Shown: positions 55,111 to 64,000 of the stretch, piece by piece
Layout: every line of letters begins with the position of its first letter
How positions within the stretch are numbered: the stretch's first letter is position 1
Assembly (NCBI RefSeq): GCF_028009165.1
Contig: NC_079244.1
Coordinates: 992,001-1,056,000 of the forward strand
Length of the DNA: 64,000 nucleotides
DNA from: Akanthomyces muscarius
Lineage: Eukaryota > Ascomycota > Sordariomycetes > Hypocreales > Cordycipitaceae
Direction of reading: 5' to 3'
Position numbers and translations under genes: made by a program
The notes under the pieces: model-generated
Seen by the model: only the letters and a program-made list of their open reading frames with translations
The model's database searches: none
Told to the model about the DNA's origin: nothing

Positions 55111-57613
55111 TCTGGCGGAGTGTGGTGATGGTGATGTCGTTGGCTTGGTGGGGTGAAGGAGCTTGGGGAGAGACAGAGTCGGCCGTGGTCGCATCAATAG
55201 TCGGATAGTTTCGATACTAAATAACGGCAACTGAAGAAAGAGGCATTCTCAAATTGGCGTATTCAATTGTTCTGGGGAAAGAATTTACTTCTCCAACGCT
55301 CCGGCTTCGCATCCGAGTCTGACCCCTCCATGCCGGCCGCAGGTGCCTTTATAGTGGGGTGGGCCGTCTGAGCTCTTTGGCGGGGTGGCGGCGTCTCGGG
55401 AGATGCTACGGTAATTGTCGAGCTTAATCGAGTTAATGCGTGCTGCTAAGGGCTGGTATCTGCGTGGCATGATTCAATCAATACTGGCCCGTGTGCGCAA
55501 AGAGCCGTTTTCTTTTTCCGACCCTCACTTGGACCTTTTATCCCCCGTCCACCTTTTTGATTCGTCTGGATCCCCGACGCTTTGCGGCAGCTATACGTCA
55601 CTTCACATCTTGTCATTTGCCCGTATCGCAACTTTTAACTAGCTAGCATTTTACAACGCTTGCCGCCCGGTAACTGGCTCCCGCCATCGCCGGCCTGTAG
55701 CAGTAAACCAACGGCATCGCTACTTACCCACGGCCGCAAAGTCAGTCCCCCGCTTCTGTCTACGCCGGCAGCCGGTCTTTTCGCCGGCAGACAGGACCGG
55801 CTACTCCCGCTGGTGCCGGTGCAATACGCAAGAGGCCAAAGCCTTGATTAAGGATTTGTGTTTCTGTCGCGCTTGCGTCAAATAGTAGACATATCCTCTA
55901 CCCATTCATATTTTTGCCAAGTCACATTTGTTTGCATCCCATTGTGACATCGTCGTCGAACACCCTTGTCGCACGTCGCTGCACACATGTAAACACATTT
56001 TCTATATGGCAGGATTGCCTCGGATGCAAACGGCGCGGTGAAGAACGCGGCAAGTCTACCGCCGATGAGAGTAGCCGGTACTGGCTCTACTGCTACCACC
56101 CGATGGCCTACTCGCTGCCCATCGACGGACCAAGCTACACGCTGTTACGTTTCATATGGCAGGCACGCGATGCGGTCGGGAAAGATCCACATCATGGCAT
56201 TTTTTTGTAGTCGGGAGAGAAAACATGGCGGCCGACGGGGGGCATGCGAAACATTGCGACTTACACAGACCAACAGGTCGCACCATCCGAGTAAAAGGAC
56301 TGCGCGACACAGCTATGCCCCAAAGACGTCTTTGGCTGGAGACTGACACTGTCTTTGCCGTCGAGGATAATCTGGTTGTCGGTCTCAAAACCTCTGGCGG
56401 GCGCACTCGACCTTGAGTACAATGTCGCGCTCTACCCCAAGCGCTACAAGGGCAATCGGTCCAGATGAGTCTCTGTCGCAGATGAAACATGAGATCTAAT
56501 TTCGTTTCCGTGAGACAAAGATCTCAAGGTCTGCAAGCTGTCGGAACCTTTTGGAATTCAAACCGCAGGTTCGTAACTTGTACATGTACATACTTGTGAT
56601 ATCCCAGCGCCGCCTCGCAAGGGAGGCCGACACAATCCGCCGTGGGGCTCACCATACAAATGTCGCGACAGCTGTCTGATGACGGATTGGGGAAAATACT
56701 TGAAAGTCATGCCGGGAATAAAATCGCCGACTTGGCTGGCGTACTCTGTAGTCATGGGAATGGCAAGAAGAAGTTGTACTTTAAACATGATTAAGCTCAA
56801 CGGCTTACACATTTAGCATGTCATGGCTGCTGCGTGAGCCCGGCGCAATCGATCCTAGGTAGTTGGCGACTGCGAACAGGAAAGTCATCTGCATCAACGC
56901 CACCAGATAAATCTAGAAGGACTTTGCTAAACTCCCAATCAGTCTCAAATTAATTATCAGCCATCCTGACAAAAGCCTTTGTTTTATTCTTGCGCTTGGG
57001 CTTGGGCTTCTCCGCTCTCCCTTGCATGCACGTCACTCACCTGCTCAGCTAACCTGCAGTGGCCGTTGCGGATACCACAAAAAAGGTGGGGGTTGTCACG
57101 GCAACGCCCCTCCATAAACAACGCTCGCATCTCAACGCATTGTCTGTCTGTCTGATGCGCATACGGCGCCCGATGGCTGTGCTCCTCTCAGCGGCCAAGC
57201 AAAAACGGCTTTTTGAGTTTGACTCCTTCTTCTCTCTTCTCTCTTCTCTTCATCTTGTTGTTTTTTTCTTATGTACCATTCTTCCCACTCTGTGTGGTCT
57301 TTTTTTATACTTCATTCTCATGGGCATCCATTCTTGAGCAGATCTACATAAATTCGCTTGGGAGGGCTACGGACATTGAGCATATATGCCTGCTCCCCTA
57401 TTCAACCCTCACGCTATATATTCAATCACCTGGTGAAGCATTGTTGTATTCGAGTCTTGCTGCTCTCGGCTCGCTATCAGCACTGCTTGTCCCTCGAGGG
57501 TGCATGACGGCCACTTCTGCATCGCCCGCCAAAGCCGACAGACACGGATAGCTACAGAACAGCTCATACTACGGCATCCAACTGCGAGGCTCAAGTTTTG
57601 GTCCAAACAAAAG
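55111..57613. other. Long divergent upstream region
   Basis: About 2.5 kb between divergent genes. Scattered open frames (for example 56156-56416 plus and 56152-56490 minus) show no domain. Pyrimidine-rich TCTTC stretches at 57220-57310 and several short upstream ATGs suggest a long leader for the GBD/FH3 gene. Confidence 0.5.
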
Positions 57614-59827
57614 ATGGCGATTGGAAACCTCGGCAACGCTGCCCCTGTGGCTCTCGGCGAAATCCAGCGCAACCAGCAAGACCGCTCACCAATAAAGTCC
57701 AAAGACGACGGGCACGGTCGATCCAAGTCTCCGACCAAGTCCCCGACCAAGTCGGCCTTCCCTAGCCTCAAGTCCATAGGCAATAAATGGGGTTCCGAAC
57801 GAGCTGCCGCCTCGCGCGAACCATCTCCCACAAAGCCTCCAAAGTCCAAAAAGTCCTCCTCAAACCTCGCCGGTTTGCTCTCGCGGCCCAAATCCTTCAT
57901 CAACTTGCGCGGGGCTAGCAACGAGAATAGTCGACCACCTTCGACGAGCGATAAAGAGAATCGAAGCCCGGAAGGGCCTCCGACAGAGCACGCACCCATC
58001 TATGCACAGTTCACATCGACGAGTGACGACAGGCCGAAAAAGGAGAGACCGCAATCGTGCCACCCGTCAATGCATGCGCCGAGCCTGCAATATCCTAGCA
58101 AAGACGCTCTCCGGACCCCCCAACAAGATGCTCATGACAGGCCGGTCAGTACTGCTGGCTTCAGAGGTCACACGCGCGGCCGATCCGTCGCCGCTGCTGA
58201 GCCGACCATGGAGCCTGGTGAGATTGCAAAGCACCTCGAGGCACTGCTTGACCGCCGCAACATCCCCCAAAACCAGCGATATAAGATGCGCAACCTCAGT
58301 GATACAATCAAGATGGAGTTTATTCGACAGGACTGGGCCGAGATGAAGGCCGGTCAGACAGGCAGCCTGTCCAGCAGCGACGGCAAGGCCGCCACCGCGG
58401 TCGAGTCGGAGGGCGAGGACGAAGCCAGCAGCAAACGGGCACGCGGTAGAAGCCGTGGCCGTAGCTTTACCTTTTCGCGAAGCAAGCGGGATCGGTCCAC
58501 TTCCAAGAAGCCCAAGACGGAGGGTACTCTCGGGCGCCATTTCCGCAGCAAATCCACAGAGAGCGTGGGACGGGACCGCCCCGAGTCCTCCGGCGGCAGC
58601 GCCGGCTCCAGCGTGCTCTCCAAGATCAAGTTCCAGCAGGGGCCGGGTGACTATGTGGCATATCTCCGCAAGGTCCAGAAGCCCGAGGTGGTGGAGGTGG
58701 GCAAGCTGCACAAGCTGCGTCTGCTGCTGCGCAACGAGACCGTGGCATGGACGGAAGACTTTATCCGCCAGGGCGGCATGGAAGAGATTGTCGGTCTCTT
58801 GAACCGCATCATGGAGGTTGAGTGGAGGTGAGTTTGCTACAGCAACTTGATCTTGACACAAACTTGACTGACAATCACGCACAGGGAGGAGCACGAAGAC
58901 GCCCTGCTTCACGAAAACTTGCTGTGTCTCAAGGCGCTGTCCACGACGGCGCTCGGCATGGAGTACCTGCATACCGTGCAGGCCGACCTCTTCGCCAAGC
59001 TCCTGCACATGATCTTCGACCCCGAGAAGAAGGGCCCCAGCGAGTTCACCACGCGCAACATCATCACCTCTGTGCTCCTCATGTACATCTCGTCGGCCTC
59101 GCCCGCCGAGCGCATCATCCGCGCCAAAAACGTCCTCGGCCACCTGCGCGACCCGCAGCCCAAGGAGGAGGACCAGCTGCCCTTTCTGCTCGGCATCCAC
59201 CAGGAGCGGCCCTACCGCGTGTGGTGCAAGGAAGTCGTCTCGGTGACTAAGGAGGTCTTTTGGATCTTCCTGCACAACATGAACGTCATTGCCCTCCGCT
59301 CGGATCTCGCATCGCCCGAAGCCGCTGCGAGCCCCGTCGAAGACGCCTCCTCGTTTGGCGGCGGCCACGATCCCGCCGCGCCGTACGGCTACATGCACCG
59401 GCACTTTGCCGCCGAGCGCCCGCCGGTCGCGGCCGCGCCGTACGTCGGCGGCGTCGAGTGGGATGCCACAAACTACCTCGCCTCGCACGTTGACCTCGTC
59501 AACGCCATCGTCGCCTGCACGGCCACGCGCGACGCCCGCAACGCGCTCCGCGCCCAGCTCCGCATCTCGGGCTGGGAGCGCTGCATGGGCGGCAGCCTAC
59601 GCCTCTGCAAGGAAAAGTTTTACGGCAGCGTCCACGCCGCGCTGCGGACGTGGGTCGCCGCCGCCGTCGAGGACGGCTGGGACGTCCGCGACGTGCGCTT
59701 CGGCCCCGAGCCCACCAGCAGGGCCGCGTCGCCGCGCAAGACGACCGCCGGCGCCGCCGCTGCGGGAGCCAAACAGGTGCAGGAGGCCCCGAGGCTGGAC
59801 ATGCCGCGGTTTGACCTGGGCCTGTAA
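57614..59827 (+). CDS. Formin GBD/FH3-domain protein lacking FH1/FH2 (RID-1-like)
   Basis: join(57614..58827,58885..59827), 718 aa. The N-terminal 200 residues are basic and Ser/Pro-rich. The GTPase-binding/FH3 armadillo region starts near EIAKHLEALLDRRNIPQNQR and continues, after a basic Ser-rich insert (about 265-345), with PGDYVAYLRKVQ, KLHKLRLLLRNETVAWTEDFI, GGMEEIVGLLNRIMEVEWREEHED and LLCLKALSTTALGMEYL. This is the arrangement of diaphanous-type formins, but the protein ends without FH1 or FH2 and so cannot nucleate actin itself. Fungal proteins of this build (RID-1 of Neurospora) work with Rho GTPases and formin at septa; the equivalence is inferred. ATG 57614 is the first true ATG of the frame near the domain start. 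The 57-nt intron is phase 2. Confidence 0.8.
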
Positions 59828-60265
59828 TCGGGCTGTCGACAGACAGTGACGGGACGTTGCTGGGTATTGTGTTGTGGGGGTCACGAGACGAGGCCAGGGA
59901 GTTTGATGTTTCGATCATTGGGCTTGCTCTTGATGGATTATGCCTTGGTTGTATATCTTTTTTTCTTTTCGACTTTTGTCATTTTCTCTCTTCTTCTCTT
60001 GGTTCCCTGGTTTGTATTCTTTACAGGGACCACACCACTTTCCTTTTCTCACGGCATGGGCATTTTCGGACATGGGTTTTCACTCTAGCATGTTAATGAA
60101 TTGATGAATACGAATCTCTCCTTCTCTCTCACTTGTACAGTTTGTTTACGGTTTCACTCGAGGCAAGATGACAGTCCCGATTCTCTCCCCCCGAACTTGT
60201 GACACGTCTTCTTTCTATCCTACACATCCCTGTCGTCAACGTTGGCTTTTTATATTGCTAGCTTG
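59828..60265. other. Intergenic region between convergent genes
   Basis: About 440 nt of T-rich 3' flank. No gene. Confidence 0.7.
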
Positions 60266-61040
60266 TCATCCTCGGTGGCGCTGAAAGGCCTCCTTGACGG
60301 ACACGCCAAGAGCCACGTCGGCCTTAGCCTTGTCGTCGGCAGAGGTCAGCTTGGGCAGCAGCTCGAGGACCTGCGCGACCTTGTCTCGCGGGATGACGAC
60401 GACGCCGTTGACGGGGTCGTTGACGGCGAGGTCGCCGGGCGTCACGAGCACGCCGTTGATCGTCAGCGGCACTTCTCGAGCCCAAGGCGTGCTGCTACCG
60501 CCTGACCCGACAGTCGATGTGCCGAGCGCCCATATCTGTTACGTTATTAGTATGTATGCACAGTGATTTGAGTTTGGAACAGCTTCGTCGACGTACAGGC
60601 AGCTCAGTACTCTGGAGCTCCACCAGGTCTCGCACGCGGCCAGCCACGATGATACCCTTGAGGCCCAGCATCTTCATGCGCAGAGCCATGATGCCTCCGC
60701 ATATAGCGTTGGTCTGACCAGGGGCCTGCTGCATGACAGCAAACGTCCCGGGAACTGCATTGTCGACCCAGTGGGTGTCTTTGGGGAAGTTGGGCGCAGG
60801 CCGTGTGCTGGTTGAGGTGGGATCCTCATCCTTGGCCGTGAACAAGACTGTGGATACGGGCGCTACGGTCACCTTTTCTTCCTTACTGCTGCCAGTAGAC
60901 GAATGTCGTGGGCTATACTGGGTGAGGTCGGCGATGAAGCCGGCACCGGGTACCTTGAGCTTGAGGAGCGCATCGGAAACGTCACAAGCCGTATATTTCT
61001 CCAGCTCGCCAATGGCCTGGGCGGAAACAGAGGAAGACAT
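60266..61040 (-). CDS. RraA-like / HMG-CHA aldolase-family protein
   Basis: Complement of join(60266..60535,60597..61040), 237 aa. The fold is that of RraA and 4-hydroxy-4-methyl-2-oxoglutarate/4-carboxy-4-hydroxy-2-oxoadipate aldolases: KYTACDVSDALLKLKVPGAGF, NAICGGIMALRMKMLGLKGIIVAG, then GRVRDLVE with the Arg-Asp pair used for substrate and metal binding, and GVLVTPGDLAVNDPVNGVVVIP. Fungal members are soluble enzymes of uncertain physiological substrate. The 61-nt intron (GTACGT..ACAG, with CTAATAAC) is phase 0. The same frame stays open upstream to ATG 61250, which would add 70 Arg/Ser/Thr-rich residues. Confidence 0.88.
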
Positions 61041-64000
61041 GGTTCGTTTGTGCGCGCAGCTAACTGTTTTGGCCGGTGCTGCAGCTCGTCTATTACTTGA
61101 TATGATTGATCGTGGTCGCGTAGAGTGCGTGGTATATGCCCGGAAGCTAGCGGCACAGAATAAGCTCGCTCTTCCGGTAGTAATCGTCGGTAATGCGGCC
61201 CACACGAGCTCTCGGTAGGTCGTGCGGCCAATCAGCCTCGGAGAGGCCATGGCTCTCGGAGCTATGTGGATGGGTGCGCCGAGCTCTGCCGGCCAGGGAG
61301 AAGAACGTTTTCGCACCGGACGAGCAAGTCTCGGGATCGCTGGCCGGGCGGCACGCTCGTTACTTCTCGGTGAGAGGCTGTCGCGGAGAGCTGCGGCGCA
61401 GGATCAATGGGACTGGTATGCAGGCGACAGAAGCACGCGAAAAGGATCAAGGCTGATCCCTGCAAGGTGAAGCTCTGATACGCTCGAGTGCGAAACAAAG
61501 AAAGAGTTGACTGCACGCCGTAAAGAGCGGTGTTGGCAGCAAGTGAAACTTTGGCTTGTGAAGATGCAGAAAAAGAGACAAGAGTCAACAACGGCTTGGC
61601 TGCCCATCGTATTAGCCTGGACCTTGCCGCAGTCGGTGGAGTGGCCCGCCAACAAGTCTGCAGTAGTTAGCAGCAAGGCATATGCTCAATGTCAGCCACT
61701 CGCGTTGTGTGATTGACACGCTGGGGCTTATGTCAAATCATTTCGCTGCAGGGACAGATAGCCAGCCAGCCTTCTGGGGTAAAATGATGCCGTAGCTTGT
61801 TCAGAGCTGCTCTTCATCGAAGCCCAATTGTGGCCTCAAATCCACCAAAGACAACCAAAACCAGTAGTTGAGCACGGCTAGGGCAATGCAATGCAATGCT
61901 CAGCGACCGGAGGTGCAGCCGTTCGAGCCCCGGAGAATCGGCGAGGTGGAGAAGTGCAGGACAAGCGTTGGTGTCCCGTATCGTCGTGCGCCTCTTGGAG
62001 CTATCAGAGTGTGAATCATGTAGCTGTTAGTTGAGCTCAGTCGGTATTGGTTCCCGTTGATGGCCGCATGGATTGTATCTATACATGCACGAATCCCCCT
62101 GCGCCTGGGTTGTGTCGGAGAGAAGTCGGGCAGTGCAAGTGGGAGTTGTTTTCTGGTTTGTAGCTCAACCGCGGGCCGACAGCTGGCAGCTGGCAGCTGC
62201 CCACACCACATGCGACATTGAGCCAGCAAACGGCCGGCATCGCATCGCATAGACATGCCTTGTGGGCTTCCGATTAAACTCGGACGCAAGTCCCATTTTC
62301 TACAGTTGAGTCTCGTGCATCGATACGGAAATTGGCCGCTCGGGGTGAAGAGGATTTCTGCAGCAAAACTAATGCCATGCCCGCCTCTAGTGTCCCGTCA
62401 CCCCAGTCAGATGTTGCTTCAATACGCGGAACACGCGCGAGCTGTTCCGCCGTCGAGTCGTAGGCAAGTTGTGCATGCAACTAGCTGCACACTCAGAAGA
62501 ATTCTTAATAATACTCCATGGTCAAAATTCGTTTACTGGCATTGTTAGGGCAACACGACGCCGGCCATTCGTCTCCACCGCCACCGGCGCGCCTCTGCAA
62601 GTCGGATGGCACCAACATCTGCACGCAATGCGGAGCAGGCACTGGGCTGGCCCGACAGCAGGCCCGCCTCTCAGGGCATAGTCGCCATCCAGAAAGTTGG
62701 GATCACCAAAGCTTGGTTGCAGCACTAGCCGTCGTGCATGGATATGTTTGTCGAGGCATACCATCTGCCGGCCGGTGTTGCGGTCGTCTGGATTGCCATT
62801 TTGAGAACAGTAGCTCCCGCACCTTCACGCTAGTGCTAGTACAGTATGTGAACAAGGTTGCCATACTTCAGCTAACACGCGCAGAGGGAGGACAAGACTG
62901 TAACCGAAAGCTGTGATGCAAACTTTTAAGCCTGACACGACGCAGGCCGTCTATCGAAGCAAGGCTAATGCAACATCGCTGGTGCGGCACGGATCTCTTG
63001 TACGACACACTCCCCATGGGAACACCCTGTCGCAACTTTCCCGCCGGCCGGTTTGATTGCTTGGTTGTGCGTGAGGGCCAGGTTCCCAAACAGGCAACTG
63101 TCCGCCCTGCATCCCGCCACGGCCGTCTGGAGGTGCAGGGGAAGCCTGCTGGATAGTGGGCGAGCTGCAGTTCAGGGCCACAGGCAAGCTTGCCCTGCTG
63201 CCTTGGAGTTATCTTTGGACGTCTGTCGGGTTCAACACGGCTGGCAATTCTTCTGAGTACGGGGGTTAACTTAGTGGCAGTGGGCTTGTCGGTAACCAGC
63301 AAGACAGGACTAGTGCCCGCTAATAGAGCTGTAGCTTTCGGCGGCTAGGCTATTAAATGGTGCTAAAGCTGAGCCCTGGGCCGTGGGGGGTATTCTCTTG
63401 GCCCAACATGCCAGGGATATGCCTGCTAGTGTTGGCGGATATCGCTGGCCAGCAAAGAGCTTTATCCTGGCCCATGGTTGTGAGTGGACAGCAAGCCAGC
63501 CAGTCGAGACAAGAGTGCAGAGGCACGGATGGGGATTGGAGAAATATGTCTCCAGCCTCAACCAGACTTGACAAAGAGAAACGGCGCCGAGACTCCACAG
63601 GGCGGCTTGGAGAAACGACAAGTGTTATTCTCATAAACCAGGAGAGCAACCAGGTTGCCAGGACAGGCGAGCATCAACGGTGGATGGAGTCGATTGAGGT
63701 GCTTCTGCAAGCCCTGTGCAAGCCACACACAGGGCCGTGGAGTGCGTATTTTGGGCGTCAAGGGTTCCTTTGAGCAGTATCTTTGGTGCTGACTTACCTA
63801 GCAACGCAACTTGCGAATCTAGTCTGATAGCAACCTGGAGATATTGGCGAAGAAGCTAAAGGCATTGTCTACAGCACTAGGTAGGTAGGTACCTAGCCCA
63901 CGGGTAAGGTAGGCTACCACTAACCTGAAACGCAGCCTGGCAGCTGGACGACGCCGGAGACCCGTCTTGTAGCACGGTGCCGGATTGCTCGCCGGCGTGG
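61041..64000. other. Intergenic region to window end, no supported gene
   Basis: About 3 kb. All open frames (for example 62868-63302 minus and 63357-63773 plus) lack domains and have shadow-like composition. A TAGGTAGGTAGGTACCTAG word lies at 63879-63897. The window may end inside the promoter of a gene further right. Confidence 0.5.

Noticed and set aside
55914..56490. Open frames with fragments such as LEYNVALYPKRYKGN
   Set aside because: Stops interrupt every frame and no family is recognisable; too short to call a gene relic.
58067..59488. 473-codon minus-strand frame opposite the GBD/FH3 gene
   Set aside because: Shadow ORF; no domain and it ignores the intron of the real gene.
61911..61936. 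GTTCGAGCC, matching a tRNA B box
   Set aside because: The flanking bases do not form a T-arm stem and no acceptor stem or A box can be placed; not a tRNA.
62868..63773. Several 100-144 codon frames near the window end
   Set aside because: Domain-free and overlapping on opposite strands; consistent with chance in GC-rich intergenic DNA.

Overview
This window is nuclear DNA from a filamentous ascomycete, most likely a sordariomycete and possibly Hypocreales. The evidence is short introns (about 48 to 124 nt) with GT..AG borders and CTRAY-like branch sites, BiP ending in HDEL, and a fungus-specific gene set (fungal K+ channel KCH, OTT_1508-type deaminase, secreted CAP protein, fungal TNT-domain NADase, GBD/FH3 protein without FH2). 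The species call is inference. I saw no rRNA, tRNA, CRISPR array or transposon.

Layout. 0-16 kb: the 3' part of HBS1 (ribosome rescue), a secreted CAP/PR-1 protein, KAR2/BiP, an unrecognised nuclear-type protein, a DUF2461 protein, a secreted endonuclease/exonuclease/phosphatase-family nuclease (minus strand) and a secreted TNT-domain NADase. 16-21 kb (minus): a flavoprotein joining a PNPOx-like domain to a ferredoxin-reductase-like module, then a KCH-type potassium channel. 21-32 kb: a gene-poor stretch hiding a small six-cysteine secreted peptide (minus), a LAMTOR2/roadblock-like protein, an Hsp20, and a long minus-strand locus that I assemble from three open segments as one OTT_1508 deaminase-MYND gene with a one-base frameshift. 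32-41 kb: a large disordered protein, two-domain glyoxalase I and 3-phosphoglycerate dehydrogenase.

41-49.5 kb is the most unusual part: seven short, intronless, alpha-helical genes, two on minus and five on plus, that look like divergent paralogs of one TPR-hairpin-like family. One copy is interrupted by an in-frame TAG exactly where its sibling has Arg. I recognise no described family for them.

51-64 kb returns to conserved genes: a CNNM/Mam3-type CBS transporter, a carboxymuconate-cyclase-like propeller, a formin-GBD/FH3 protein and an RraA-like aldolase, followed by 3 kb with no supported gene.

Most genes have their own promoter and work independently. Exon borders were chosen by eye from reading frame, splice signals and protein continuity; none has transcript support.
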